This document shows, in pieces, positions 43,814 through 56,400 of a DNA stretch of 64,000 bases. Each line of letters begins with the position of its first letter. Position 1 is the first letter of the stretch. The notes below the pieces were generated by a model. It searched no databases. It had not been told where the DNA came from and saw nothing but the letters and a program-made list of their open reading frames with translations. The stretch is from Allomuricauda sp. F6463D (GTDB lineage: Bacteria; Bacteroidota; Bacteroidia; Flavobacteriales; Flavobacteriaceae): assembly GCF_023015965.1 (NCBI RefSeq), contig NZ_JALKAN010000002.1, positions 558,001 through 622,000 of the forward strand, given 5' to 3'. Made by a program: the position numbers and the translations under genes.

Positions 43814-44128
43814 AATATTATTATTTTAAATTAAACTTCATTTAAAAAATCAATAATTCATTTTTCATGTATCTAAGTACATTCCCCTTATCGATTTGTT
43901 CAAAATTAACATACAATTAAAGCAAGTATTGATGCAATAGGTAGAAACCTTAACGCATAAACTAAATTTTGACCAAATATTGAAAATAATTGGATTTAGA
44001 AACACTTTAAGACCGGTGATGTGAATTTATAAGGAATAGAGGAAAAGATTCGGCAAATCCCTCCCAGTGAACCCGTTTTTAATAGGATTCATCAATAAAA
44101 ATAAAGTGTAAAATAAGAAAACGTTATT
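43814..44128. other. 315-bp gap between glnS and the YtxH cassette
   Basis: A TAATTTTG -7-type match on the minus strand (43901-43908) lies 87 nt before the YtxH ATG and may drive the cassette. No ORF, terminator or RNA gene was recognised in the rest. Confidence 0.45.
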
Positions 44129-45814
44129 CTAACTTTTCTGTTCCAATTTGGCCCAGGTGTCCCTTAACGTAACAGTTCGGTTAAAAACCAGTTTTTCTGG
44201 AGTTGAGTCTTGATCTACATTAAAATACCCGAGTCGTTGAAACTGTACTTTATCACCGATTTGTGAATCCTTTAAACTAGGTTCCAAATATCCGATAACC
44301 TTTTTCAATGAGTCTTGATTAACAAAGTCCATAAAATCCTTATCCTTATGGCCATCCGGTGTAGGGTCGTTAAAAAGTCGATCGTATAACCTTACTTCGG
44401 CAGTAATGGCGTGAGGAATGGAAACCCAATGTAATGTTCCTTTTACTTTTCGTAAACTCTCCTCAGTGCCAGATCCACTTTTACTTTTAGGGTCATAAGT
44501 ACATTGAACCTCGGTAATGTTACCTTCATCATCTTTGGTGCAACTTTCTGCTTTAATTATATACCCGTTTTTCAAACGCACTTCACCACCTAGTTTTAAC
44601 CTAAAAAACTTTCTGTTGGCTTCTTCCCTAAAGTCTTCTTGCTCAATATACAGTTCTCGAGAAAATGGGACTTTTCTGCTACCTGCAGATGAATCTTCAG
44701 GATTATTTTCTGCATTGAGCCATTCTTCCTTACCTTCATCGTAGTTAGTAAGTACGAGTTTTAGCGGATTTAATACCGCCATTACACGGGGAGCAATTTT
44801 ATTTAGGTGTTCCCTTACATGGAAATCAAGTAAGGATACATCTACCACATTTTCCCTTTTGGCTATACCTATGGTATCCACAAAATTTTTGATGGACTCT
44901 GGAGTAAAACCTCTTCTTCGGAATCCAGAAATCGTAGGCATTCTAGGGTCATCCCAACTTTCCACAACACCGGTTTCCACAAGTTGAAGCAATTTCCGTT
45001 TACTTACAACGGTATGACTTAAGTTCCTTCTAGCAAATTCCCTTTGTTTTGGACGCAACTTATTAGAAGATACCACTTGGTCCAAAAACCAATCGTACAA
45101 CTCCCGGTGGGGCAAAAACTCGAGTGTACACAAAGAATGTGAAACTTGTTCGATATAATCACTTTCCCCATGCGTCCAATCGTACATGGGATAAATACAC
45201 CAATCGGTATTTGTTCTATGGTGTGCTTTGTGCAAAATACGGTACATTACAGGGTCACGCATCAACATATTTGAGGAAGACATATCGATTTTGGCTCTTA
45301 AAACATGTTCCCCATCTTTGAATTCGCCCTCTTTCATCCCTTTAAATAGGCTCAAATTCTCATCTACAGAGCGATTTCTATATGGACTCTCGCTCCCTGG
45401 TTCGGTTGGAGTTCCTTTTTGGTTTGCAATGTCCTCAGAAGATTGGCTATCTACATAGGCCTTTCCCTCTTTGATCAGCAAAGTTGCCCAATCATACAAC
45501 TGTTGAAAATAATCCGAAGCATAGCATTCTGTGTCCCATTCGAACCCGAGCCATTTAACATCCTTTTTTATGGCCTCTACATATTCCTTTTCTTCTTTTG
45601 CCGGATTAGTATCGTCGAAACGCAAGTTTACCGGTGCATTGTATCGCAATCCCAAACCAAAGTTGAGACATATTGAGCTAGCGTGCCCAATATGTAAGTA
45701 ACCGTTGGGCTCCGGAGGAAAACGAAACCTCAAGTCCTTTTGAGTATAACCCATTGTAAGGTCCTCCTCAACAATGTGTTCTATAAAATTGAGCGATCTA
45801 GCTTCTTTTGACAT
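44129..45814 (-). CDS. glnS: Glutamine-tRNA ligase
   Basis: 561-aa class I aminoacyl-tRNA synthetase. HIGH-type motif in PEPNGYLHIGHASSICLNFG, RFDDTNPAKEEKEY, YPMYDWTHGESDYIEQVSHS, and the KMSKS equivalent VVSKRKLLQL are present, plus the C-terminal anticodon-binding beta-barrels. Normal length. A TACATTTG box lies 17 nt upstream. Confidence 0.97.
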   Translation of the reverse strand: MSKEARSLNFIEHIVEEDLTMGYTQKDLRFRFPPEPNGYLHIGHASSICLNFGLGLRYNAPVNLRFDDTNPAKEEKEYVEAIKKDVKWLGFEWDTECYASDYFQQLYDWATLLIKEGKAYVDSQSSEDIANQKGTPTEPGSESPYRNRSVDENLSLFKGMKEGEFKDGEHVLRAKIDMSSSNMLMRDPVMYRILHKAHHRTNTDWCIYPMYDWTHGESDYIEQVSHSLCTLEFLPHRELYDWFLDQVVSSNKLRPKQREFARRNLSHTVVSKRKLLQLVETGVVESWDDPRMPTISGFRRRGFTPESIKNFVDTIGIAKRENVVDVSLLDFHVREHLNKIAPRVMAVLNPLKLVLTNYDEGKEEWLNAENNPEDSSAGSRKVPFSRELYIEQEDFREEANRKFFRLKLGGEVRLKNGYIIKAESCTKDDEGNITEVQCTYDPKSKSGSGTEESLRKVKGTLHWVSIPHAITAEVRLYDRLFNDPTPDGHKDKDFMDFVNQDSLKKVIGYLEPSLKDSQIGDKVQFQRLGYFNVDQDSTPEKLVFNRTVTLRDTWAKLEQKS

Positions 45815-45831
45815 ACCAATATTTTGATGGG

Positions 45832-45839
45832 CAAATGTA
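45832..45839 (-). promoter_or_regulatory. Candidate -7 promoter element for glnS
   Basis: TACATTTG on the minus strand, exact TAnnTTTG, 17 nt before the ATG at 45814; implies a leader of about 12-14 nt. Confidence 0.5.
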
Positions 45840-46079
45840 ATAAAATCCCCTGTTGATAGCTATTTTTCAAGCTTCTGTGTATACAAAGTAGACGATTTCA
45901 CAACACTTTTGGTATAGCCTACAACAATATCTTTCTATTCGTCGAAATTAAAGACATATTTGCTATTAGAATACTATATGAAAAAGGGGCGACTGAACAA
46001 CGTCTCTTGAAAGAAGTACAATTAAGGGGCGCAAACTAACAGGGCTAATATGCCCATAACCTCTTAAATACTAACGGTG

Positions 46080-48338
46080 ATGAAAAAGACTAATTCAACG
46101 TATAGCATTCTAATTTTGGCTTTGGCTTTTGTGCTATTGGGTATCTCCAATATGGGCGCCCAAGTACTAAACCAACCTGTTCCGGCGGACAATCCAAACT
46201 TGGCCGGGAATTCTGCATGGACCGCTGTTTGTGCATCTGCAGGGTTTAACGAATATTTCGTGAACTTTACATGGGACCCGCCAATGGTCGGAGGTGATAA
46301 TGAGTTTGTTTTAGAGCTATCCGATGCCAATGGCTACTTTTCCAACCCTACAGAGCTTGTGCGCGTTAGCGACAAAAACACAACTTTCGATTTTGAGTTC
46401 CAATTTGCCCTCCCATCGGATATGAGAGGTGATAACTTTAAAATGAGGGTCAGAAGCACCAGCCCCGCTAAGACAAGTCCAGCATCCGAAGCGTTTTCCA
46501 TGTACTTTATTGATTATAACTCACCATTATTAATCAGTGAGAATGGTAGTGGAACAATTCCTTCGGGCGGACAGATTCAAATTTGTGGAGACGGCTCGGT
46601 AACCTTGAAACCTCATAATATACCTAACGCAGATACATATATATATAATTGGTACCGTAGTGGAACATTGCTTTCAGAAAAATCAGAAAGTATAACAGTT
46701 TCCGAACCAGGAATGTACTATGTGGAACTGGATTATGGAGATTGTTCGGGATCGGCAAACACGCTTTCAAATACTATTGAGATAACTACAGGAACAAGTT
46801 CAGGTTTGGCCATCAATGGCACAGACAATATAGAGATTTGCCCTGGAGAAACCCATGTACTTGAGGCAAATACCTCTGACTCGGGCTTAACGTATACTTG
46901 GTATAAAGATGGAACCGTGGTAAGCGGGCCAACCGTAGACGGAAACACTTACACTGTTGATGCTGGAATCGCTGGTTTCGAAGGATCTTATGAAGTTGAG
47001 GTTTCTGGTTCGGGTATTTGTACAGAATCATCAGAACCAGTAACAGTTTCAAGCTCTGGTTCTTTTGAAATCACCTTAAACAATGAAGAAAGTATTGTCC
47101 TTCTTCCATCCCAAACTAAAACTTTGTCTGTGAGCACAACCGCATCCAATGCAACCTACCAATGGTTTAAGGATGGTTCTGCCATTACAGATGCAACGAG
47201 CAATACATTAAATATTGATGCTGTTGGTGACTATTACGTTAAGGTAACAGAAAACGGAGGTCCATGTACCCCTGCGCCAGTAGCTTCAACAACAACAACA
47301 GTAGTATCACCGGATTCTTTTGAGCTAATAATAGACTATGTAAGTTCTTATGGTTCTTGTGAAAGCACGGAAGCAACATTGACCTTAACAAAAATAAATG
47401 CCATAAGCGATAGTGGTGCTACAACAGATGTAACTTCAGATTTGCAGGGTACTTTTGATTACCAATGGAAATTGGATGGAACCAATATTTCTGGAGAAAC
47501 CTCAAAGACCATCACAATATCCAGTCATGAAAATAATGGAAGCTATACCCTTTTTGGTTCAATAGATACTTTTGATTCAACCTCAAATAACTTGCAGGTA
47601 AAACTTGCTTCCAATGAAACAGTGACAATATCCGCAAATGGTACCGTTCTGTGCGAAGGAGGTGAAGCCATTGTTTTAACAAGCAGTTCTGATCTGTCAG
47701 ATGCATCCTTTCAATGGAAAAAAGATGGAGTTGTGGTCGATTCAGCGTCCGAAAGCTTTACTGCGAACGAAATAGGCGTGTACCAATTAGAAATCACAAC
47801 CAATGAATGTCCGCTAATATCCAATGAAATCACGATAACAGAATTCGATGAATCCTTATTGGTATTGGACAATTCCCAAGACCTCATCATTATCGAGGGA
47901 GAAACAAAAACAATAACTGCTAGCGGCGCAGATTCCTATGAATGGTACGATGCGGGTAGCAACCAAATTTCCACAAGCAATTCTTACGGTTTTACCGAAG
48001 AAGGGGAATACCTATTAATCGCCAGCTTTGGCTCATGTACGGTAAGTAAACTAATTACTGTAACGTACAGGGATATGTTTGCGATACCGAACGTTATAAC
48101 CGCAAATGGTGATGGTATTAACGACTTATGGGTACTACCCAATACATATTCAAGAGACCCCGATGTTCTCGTAACCATTTTTAATGAGCGCGGAGAACAA
48201 ATATTTAGCCAAATCGGCTATGAAAATAATTGGCCCCAATCCACTACAGCTTTTAATAGACAAAACATGATTTTCTATTACAAGATTTCACGTGGTGGCA
48301 AAAATTTAAAACAAGGGACCATCACTGTTATTAAATAA
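46080..48338 (+). CDS. Secreted Ig-like repeat protein with T9SS type B (CHU_C) sorting domain
   Basis: 752-aa surface or secreted protein. Signal peptide: MKKTNSTYSILILALAFVLL then GISNMGAQ; GTG at 46077 is an alternative start one codon earlier. The mature part has a fibronectin-like domain and at least five Ig/PKD-like units with recurring YTWYKDG, YQWFKDG, FQWKKDG signatures and a LxVxxxGxYYVxV ending. The C-terminal 86 residues (from about 667, FAIPNVITANGDGINDLW) are the gliding-motility-associated CHU_C domain that directs secretion and attachment by T9SS. It is 6 bp ahead of the PorP/SprF gene, its likely anchoring partner. Confidence 0.92.
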   Translation: MKKTNSTYSILILALAFVLLGISNMGAQVLNQPVPADNPNLAGNSAWTAVCASAGFNEYFVNFTWDPPMVGGDNEFVLELSDANGYFSNPTELVRVSDKNTTFDFEFQFALPSDMRGDNFKMRVRSTSPAKTSPASEAFSMYFIDYNSPLLISENGSGTIPSGGQIQICGDGSVTLKPHNIPNADTYIYNWYRSGTLLSEKSESITVSEPGMYYVELDYGDCSGSANTLSNTIEITTGTSSGLAINGTDNIEICPGETHVLEANTSDSGLTYTWYKDGTVVSGPTVDGNTYTVDAGIAGFEGSYEVEVSGSGICTESSEPVTVSSSGSFEITLNNEESIVLLPSQTKTLSVSTTASNATYQWFKDGSAITDATSNTLNIDAVGDYYVKVTENGGPCTPAPVASTTTTVVSPDSFELIIDYVSSYGSCESTEATLTLTKINAISDSGATTDVTSDLQGTFDYQWKLDGTNISGETSKTITISSHENNGSYTLFGSIDTFDSTSNNLQVKLASNETVTISANGTVLCEGGEAIVLTSSSDLSDASFQWKKDGVVVDSASESFTANEIGVYQLEITTNECPLISNEITITEFDESLLVLDNSQDLIIIEGETKTITASGADSYEWYDAGSNQISTSNSYGFTEEGEYLLIASFGSCTVSKLITVTYRDMFAIPNVITANGDGINDLWVLPNTYSRDPDVLVTIFNERGEQIFSQIGYENNWPQSTTAFNRQNMIFYYKISRGGKNLKQGTITVIK

Positions 48339-48344
48339 ACAGCA

Positions 48345-50411
48345 ATGCAAACTAAACCTCTACTTCTACTTATTACCTTGCTACTTGCCTTCTCAGGAAT
48401 GAGAGGACAAGAAGAAGAAGCGTATGTACCTTATAACGTGCCCTCTCAAAACCTTGTAAAGTTTAACCGGTTCTTATTGAACCCAACCTTTTCCACAGTA
48501 AGAGAGGACAAATCGTACATTAACCTCTTTCATAGAAACCAGTCGGTATCTTTTAATGACAATAACCAAGTATACTTCTTAAGTTACAGTGGTAGAGTAA
48601 GTGATAGGAGCGGTGTAGGTCTTAGTCTATTTACCAACAGAGAAGGGCTTTTCAATAATTTCGGTTTACACGCAAACTATGCCTATGGTGTGCGATTGAG
48701 TGAAAACAGTACATTCACATTTGGTGCCAACGTAAGTTATTATCAAAGCGCCTTTAATCAAGATAGAGTAAACTCTGTAGAAGAAGACCCGTTTTTAAAT
48801 ACATTGGAAAGTAGCTCATTAGTAAGCTTTCAACCTGGATTTAACTTTTCCATTGGAAAGTTTGATATTGGTGGTTTTGCTGAAAACCTATTTGACTACA
48901 ACCTTAAATCCAGCGAATCCGTTACTGATTTCAATGAAAAGACATACTCGGGACACCTACAATATACCCATCAGTTTGAAAATGGAAGTGGAATGTTGGA
49001 AAGTGCTCGCTTAATGCCATTGGCCAGAGTGCGAAAAGTGGGTGAAGAAACGATTACACTAGGTGGTAACTTAATTCTTGACCTTCCCAAACTAGGATGG
49101 GTACAAGCGGGTTATGATGATTTTTATGGTGCTTCCGCCGGATTGGGTTTTAACCTTACCAAAAACATATCCTTGGGGTATACCGTCGAAAAAGGCCTGT
49201 CCAACCAGTTTGAAAGCTTTGGGGTAACACACGAAATTTCATTGGCCTACTCCTTTACACCAAACCTTACAGAAGACCGCGTAATGTTGGAAAAAGAGGG
49301 CGAAGAATTGGTTTCAAATGAGGAAGATGTACCTCAAGACAGCTTAAGCATTACAGACAAGGATCTCGAAATTGCACAATTAAAGGATAAACTGGCCGAA
49401 AACGACGCCATTTTGGATGAACTGCTAATGCGCCAAGACTCCATGGAGTCAACTCGTAAAAAAGACTTGGAAAAGCGTTTTGAAACTGTGATGAAAATGG
49501 TACAACGTGAAACAAGGGGACAAAGCCCTGCGTTGGAACAAAGAGCTAAAGAAGTATATTTTGCCAACATGGATAGTACGGATATCGTAACCAGGAAAAA
49601 ACAACCCTTGGCCAACCACGGTCTGTCCAACAGCACATCTACCAAAAAGGTAATTAAAATCAATGAAGCCAAGACCAATAAGGGCACCACATATGCTTCC
49701 AGCACAAATGCAAAAAAAGACAATACTTACAGTCCTGCTAAAACAAAGAGGACAAAATTCAAATCTCACAATGTCCCAAATGTTAAGGGCGGACATTACC
49801 TAATTGCCAATGTATTTAGAGACACCAATAATTTGCACTCTTTTATTGAAAGACTAAGAGATCAAGGAATAAATGCAGATTATTTTGAAAATCCTAAAAA
49901 TGGTCTCAATTATGTTTATATCGCCGATTTTGAGAATAAACAAGAAGCGTTGAACGCCTATCATACTAAAATGAATGGCACATATAAAGGAGACGCTTGG
50001 GTTATGAACGTGAATGCTGGAAACTCTCAAATCGCAGGATACACAGGGCAAGTTAACAATCCAAGCTCTAAATACGGGAATAACCTATTGTCCAAAAATG
50101 TGAGCGATAACGCTAATGGAAATAGTCACGTAGTCATTACGACTCAATCTGGCGATGGCTTGCCAGAAGGGTACTATCTAATTGCCAACGTATTTGAAAA
50201 CTCAACGAGTGCCAAGGAATTTGTAAAGGAACTGAATGCAAGAGGATTGCATGCAAGTTACTTCATCAGTCCCAAGGACAAGCACAGGTATGTTTACTTG
50301 AAGAAACATGAAACCTGGAACAATGCCCTAACCTCATACTACACCAAACTAAACGCTTCGTATGATGAGGAAATGTGGATTATGCGCATAAAACCAAACA
50401 TAACCAGTTAG
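48345..50411 (+). CDS. PorP/SprF-type T9SS outer-membrane protein fused to two SPOR-like repeats
   Basis: 688-aa protein. Signal peptide MQTKPLLLLITLLLAFSGMR; residues about 25-310 form the PorP/SprF beta-barrel (NPTFSTVREDKSYINLFHRN, then SGRVSDRSGVGLSLF and GANVSYYQSAF). A coiled linker follows (IAQLKDKLAENDAILDELL). Two related units then occur at residues 482-555 and 607-685, each starting YYLIANVF or HYLIANVF and continuing with LRxxGLxAxYF, YVYI/L and a final W-x-M-x-V/I, the pattern of SPOR peptidoglycan-binding domains. Normal SprF proteins are about 300-340 aa, so this is an extended form. It precedes the giant adhesin by 12 bp. Confidence 0.88.
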   Translation: MQTKPLLLLITLLLAFSGMRGQEEEAYVPYNVPSQNLVKFNRFLLNPTFSTVREDKSYINLFHRNQSVSFNDNNQVYFLSYSGRVSDRSGVGLSLFTNREGLFNNFGLHANYAYGVRLSENSTFTFGANVSYYQSAFNQDRVNSVEEDPFLNTLESSSLVSFQPGFNFSIGKFDIGGFAENLFDYNLKSSESVTDFNEKTYSGHLQYTHQFENGSGMLESARLMPLARVRKVGEETITLGGNLILDLPKLGWVQAGYDDFYGASAGLGFNLTKNISLGYTVEKGLSNQFESFGVTHEISLAYSFTPNLTEDRVMLEKEGEELVSNEEDVPQDSLSITDKDLEIAQLKDKLAENDAILDELLMRQDSMESTRKKDLEKRFETVMKMVQRETRGQSPALEQRAKEVYFANMDSTDIVTRKKQPLANHGLSNSTSTKKVIKINEAKTNKGTTYASSTNAKKDNTYSPAKTKRTKFKSHNVPNVKGGHYLIANVFRDTNNLHSFIERLRDQGINADYFENPKNGLNYVYIADFENKQEALNAYHTKMNGTYKGDAWVMNVNAGNSQIAGYTGQVNNPSSKYGNNLLSKNVSDNANGNSHVVITTQSGDGLPEGYYLIANVFENSTSAKEFVKELNARGLHASYFISPKDKHRYVYLKKHETWNNALTSYYTKLNASYDEEMWIMRIKPNITS

Positions 50412-50423
50412 CCTGCTAAACAT

Positions 50424-53400
50424 ATGAAAAAATCATTACTCAGGTGGAGCATTACTACTTGTTTATTGCTCTTCGCATACGCAGGTTTTTCCCAAGTTAA
50501 AAACGACTTTGATGTTCGTTACGAAAACAAACTTAAGGGAGATCTTACCTTTATTGCTAATAATATTGTGAATAGGGACTCTAACAATAGAGACCCTGAA
50601 GATTCATACAATAGAACCGGAAACAATTCATCTTATAATGATGATTTGAACATGCAGTATATTGATATTGACAATGATAATTCTACCTTTAGTTCCAGTA
50701 GCGCTACACTTTCGATACCAGATTCCGATTGTTCAAGAATAAGATACGCCGGGCTTTATTGGTCAGCTGTTTATAGGGATAACAATCGTAGAACTGATTT
50801 TGATGAAATCAAATTTCAGGTTCCAGGTTCATCCTATGTTGATCTTACGGCCGATGAAATTCTATTTGATGGCCAAGGAGACGCAGATTTTGGAAGCTAT
50901 GCTCCTTATGCCTGTTATAAAGATGTAACCTCAATGCTTACGGGCCTATCAAATCCCGACGGCGAATACGTTGTTGCGAATGTTAGGGCCAGTTCAGGAG
51001 ATAACGTAACAGGTGGTGTCTCTGGAGGTTGGTCTTTGGTCATTGTATATGAAAACCCTACGTACCCAGGAAAATACATCACCACTTTTGATGGTTATGC
51101 AGGAATCAAATCTGCAGAAACCGTAGACATCCCTTTTAGTGGTTTTACCACCTTACCAGCACCTTTTCCAGTAAACGCAAAGTTAGGTGTCGCCGCTTTG
51201 GAAGGAGATAATAGAATCTCCGGTGATCGTTTGTCCATTAAGGCAGATAGCAACGGTTCATTTACCACCCTATCAAATAGTGCTAATCCTTCAAACAATT
51301 TTTTCAACAGCAATATCACGGATGAAGGAGTTATTCAAACAAATCGTAACCCGAACAGTGTTAATACATTGGGGTGGGATGTTGATCTCTTTACCATTCC
51401 AAACCCAAGTCAATCTGTAATACCCAATGGAGAAACCGGCGCAACATTGCGCGCTTCCTCTTCTCAGGATAAATATGATATTTTCTTTACCTCATTGGAT
51501 GTAGAAATTATTGAACCATCCATAAACCTAGGTAAAACAGTTGAGGACATCGGTGGAAATGATATAACGGGACTGGGTGTGCATCTTGGGCAATACTTGG
51601 ATTATGTACTTACATTTCAAAATGTTGGTAATGACGATGCCACGAACTACACCATCCGAGATGTTTTACCTATAAACGTTACCTTGGATGAATCGAGTAT
51701 AAGCATGCCCTCTGGCGTAACGTATATCTATGAGCCAGCTACCCGAACAATTACTTATACAATACCAGATAACATTGTAGAAGAAGGAGACCCACCAGCG
51801 GCTATCCGTATGCGCGTGCAAGTCGCAGAAAACTGTTTTGATTTTATAGATGCATGTACCGATATAATCCAGAATTTGGCTTATTCAACCTATCAAGGTG
51901 AACTAAACTCCGCCCAAATAACGGATGATCCCAGTGTATATGACTTTGATGGATGTGGCTTTGGAACACCTGGAGCGACGAATTTTTTATTGGATGACCT
52001 CAGCGCATGTGACTTTAGTAGAACTGTACAATTGTGCGGGGATGATGTTTTGCTCGACGCCGGCGACAATTTTGACAATTACATCTGGTATATCGACGAA
52101 AATGGAAACAATCAAATCGATATAGGAACGGATACTGTTATTACAGATAGTGATTCCGATAACGACCCTAGTACCATTTTGGTTAGCCAAGTAGGCACCT
52201 ACATCGTGGACAAACAGGTTGCAGATCCCTGTAAGGATTTCCAAGAAATTATTACCGTAGAATTATTTGGTTCGGTTCAGTCCAACCCAATAACAGCTTT
52301 GATCAACGACACCTCCAACACCATTGATGGAGCTATTGAAATATGTCCAAATGATGGTAGTGAACTGCCAGAAATATTCTTGTGTGGGCTTAACGATACC
52401 GAACTTTTGCAAATAAATATCCCTGATGCCATAAGTATTGATTGGGAACAATTGGACGAATCTAGTTGTGGGGGATCAGTAGATGGTTGTGCAAACACCA
52501 ACACAGGCTGTACTTGGAACTTGGTAGATTCGGGCAATGATTTTTTAGCATCTGATACAGGGCAATACAGAGTAGTTATTCAGTATGAAGATGGATGTTT
52601 CAGCAGATTTTATTTCAACATCTATAAAAACCCGCTAGACCCTCAGTATACCAGTAGCGACATCATTTGTGATACGGATGGTAACATTACAGTGACCAAT
52701 ATGCCATTGACATATGAGTTCCAACTCGTAGATCAAACCACTGGCACCGTTGAAGTACCATACCAGTCCAATCCAAGCTTTGATATAGACACCAATGGTG
52801 CGTATATGGTGGAGATGAGACAACAGGGGGTAACAGATGGTTGTATTTTCGTCTTGGACAATATCGGAATTTTAGAAAGAGATTTTCAAGTTGATGTTGT
52901 TCCCCAGGACACTGATTGTAATGGTCTTGGAGAAATAGCTATTTCCGTGCTTAATGTTGAGGCTCAGTATTATTACGAAATAGCCCAAGGAGGAACCGTG
53001 GTGGATACCCACGGACCGTCCAACGATAATAATTATACTTTTGAAAACTTAAATGACGGAGTCTACGATGTTACTGTAACCACTGACGATGGCTGTGATT
53101 ATACAGAACAGGTAACCATTGAAGATCTAACAGATTTGGCGGTTAATGCCTTAACCACAAAAAACATCGATTGTACAGACGGTACAATTTCAGTTACAGC
53201 CTCGGGTGGACTTCCAGATCCAGATTATTTCTATGCCATTTGGAGCTATAACGGCACAGATCTTTATACCGATATTGGTGATATTCCACCAACTGCATAT
53301 CAAACAACTAACGATTTTACCTTTACCAACGGAGAGGAAGGAACTTATGAGTTCGTGGTAGTGGACGGAAACAATTGCTATGTAATATCAAACAGTGCTG

Positions 53401-56400
53401 ATGTCTCAATATCTCCTTCAGTGGAATACACAACTTCCACAGTTGATGAAACTTGTTTTGGTGCTGAGGATGGTTCGTTCGCTGTTAACGTTACCAACTC
53501 CAACGGATATAGTCTATCCTATACGTTAACCTATCCAGATACGACCACAACCTCCAACGCTTCGGGAACTTTTACCAATTTACCACAGGGGGATTTTTCT
53601 TTGACCATAACACAAACACAAGGCGTTGTATCTTGTGATTTTATTGAAACCTTTACTATTGGCGGACCCTCATCAGCTGTAACCGCCGATGTGGTTTTGA
53701 CCCAAGATTATACCTGTTTGCAAGAAGGAATCATTGAAGTACAAAACCCAATAGGAGGTAGTGCTCCTTACGAATACAGTATTGACGGGGTTAATTTTGA
53801 CGGAACATCAACTTTTAACAATCTAACCGATGGTACCTACACCATTACAGTAAGAGATGCAACCTTATGTACTTTTACGGACGATATAACCATAGGCCCC
53901 CTAGATCCTCCAACGGATATCAGTTTTTCTGCTACCGACCCACAGTGCCCCACATTTGTTTCGGATGTAACCTTGTCGATCACAGGTGGTGAGCCCAATT
54001 TAGTGTACGAAATAATTTCGCCGGCAGCAAGTACGGTGAACAATGGCAACAACAACACATTTGCTGATTTGTCCCCAGGAACCTATATGTTCCGAGTAAC
54101 CGATAATGATGGTTGTTTCTATGACGAAAGCTTCACTATAGACCCGGTTACCGAAATCTCTGTTACCGGACAGCTAGTAAGCAACATCACATGTTTTGGT
54201 GATACCGATGGAGAAATAGCATATACAATCAACAGTTTTAACGCCGATTACGATTATAATGTTACAGGACCCGCTAGTTTCTCAGGAACTTCAGAAACCA
54301 ACGGAACCATTTCCCTTACAGGATTGGCCGAGGGAACCTACACCATTACCGTAACCGACAACTTTACCAATTGTACGGACACTGCCGATGTAACAATTGC
54401 AGCGCCACCAGCAGCATTGACGGCTCCAGTTACCATAGTACAGCCTACTTGTGAGGCAGATGGCTCAATAGACATTGCTGTAACTGGCGGATGGGGAAGT
54501 TATACCTATGAAATTACAGCTGGTCCTGTCGGATATATACTTCCGGCACCACAGGCAAATGGTTTGTTCACAGGATTGAATATTAGTGGAAACTACACCT
54601 TTTCCGTGACCGATGCCAATGATTGTGTGCTTACGGATACCTTTACTATTAACGAGGCCATTGCCCCTGTTTTGGATATTGTTCCCAATGATATTTGTTA
54701 TGATGACGCCACAGGGTTGATTTTAACCGTCAACGTTACATCAGGTGGTGACGGAAATTATGAATATAGCCTAAATGGAGGTCCATTTGTATCCAGTAAT
54801 GCATTTACCGGTCTGGGCGCAGGAACCTATACTATAAATGTTAGGGATGGTAACGATTGTACCGATACAGCGTCCATTACCATTGACCCTGAACTAAGTG
54901 TGGTTGCTTCTGCCCCAAATATTACTGCATGTGCAACAGATACCGACGTGACCATTACTGCTGCCGGTGGTGATGGAAATTATGTTTATGCTGTAGTTTC
55001 TGATGGAGCAACACCAGTTGCAGGAGATTTTTCAACAACAAACCCAATTTCCGTAATCAGCGCAGGTGATTATGACGTTTATGTAAGGGACAACAATGGT
55101 GCTTCAGGATATTGTGAAGCCACCTATGATATTACGATTATACAAGATGACCCGTTGGCTATTTCAGTGACCAATACAGATATTCTATGTAGTGGTGAAG
55201 CGCAAGCAGAAATAACAATAACCGCAACAGGTGGTGAAGCACCATACACCTACAGCATTGACAATGGCACAACATATCAAACCTCGAACACTTTTGTAAA
55301 CCAATCCGCCGGCAGTTTCAATATTCGGGTTAGGGATGCCAACAATTGTGATGTAACAGAGATTTACACCATTACCGAACCTTTGACTCTTTCAGCTTCT
55401 GCTGCCGTGACTGCTCTGGCAGAATGCTATCCTGGAATGGGCGCTGAGGTGCGTATTACCAACGCCATTGGAGGTACCGCTCCTTACGAATACAGCTTTG
55501 GTGGGGGCTCTAATTATGGGGCAAGCTCCATTGGGTATTTGCTGCCCGGCACACACACACTTTATATTAGGGATGCCAACTTGTGTACCTACCCAATGTC
55601 CATTACAATTGATCCTGAACCTACGCCTCCTACCGCAGCCGCAACTGTAGATTACGAGTGTGATGGCGAAGGAACTATTACCGTAACTCCAAGCAGCACG
55701 GATTTTGATTACACTTACGAAATAAACGGTAATCCAAATACGCCGAACACTTCAAACATCTTTCAAAATGTTGGTATCGGCAATCACACGATCACCGTAA
55801 ATTATACCAGTAATCTAGCGCCCTCCCCAAGTATACTCCTTTCTGAAAATTTTGGGGTAGGACCAAATACAAGTATTACCGAAATAGACCCTGCCTATTG
55901 CTACGAACCTCAAAATGGTGCAGCAAACTCTTGTGGATGGGCCCCTATTAACACACATATACAAGATGGAGAATATTCTGTAACCCAAAATATTGTAAGC
56001 CCATATCCCTCATGGTTAAGTCCAAATGACCACACAGGTGTGGCAAATGGCAGATTCTTGGCCATAAACGTGGGCGGTGTTGCCGGTGTAGGCGGCATTG
56101 TGTATCAAAAAACAGGGGTGGAAGTAGTACCAAACCGTGATATTACTGTTTCCCTATATGCTTTTAACCTATTGCAAAATGGAACCGGAGGAGGAGATCC
56201 TTCCATTGAAATTCAATTGGTAGATGGTGGAGGGGCCATTATTGCAAGCACAACCACAGGGAATATCCCAAAAAATACCGGTGCCAACGATTGGCACAAC
56301 TATTCCGTTGACCTAAACCCTGGTGCAAATTCAAACTTGGATATTGTTATTAGAACAAATTCCGCAGTAATCAACGGAAATGACATTGCTATTGATGACA

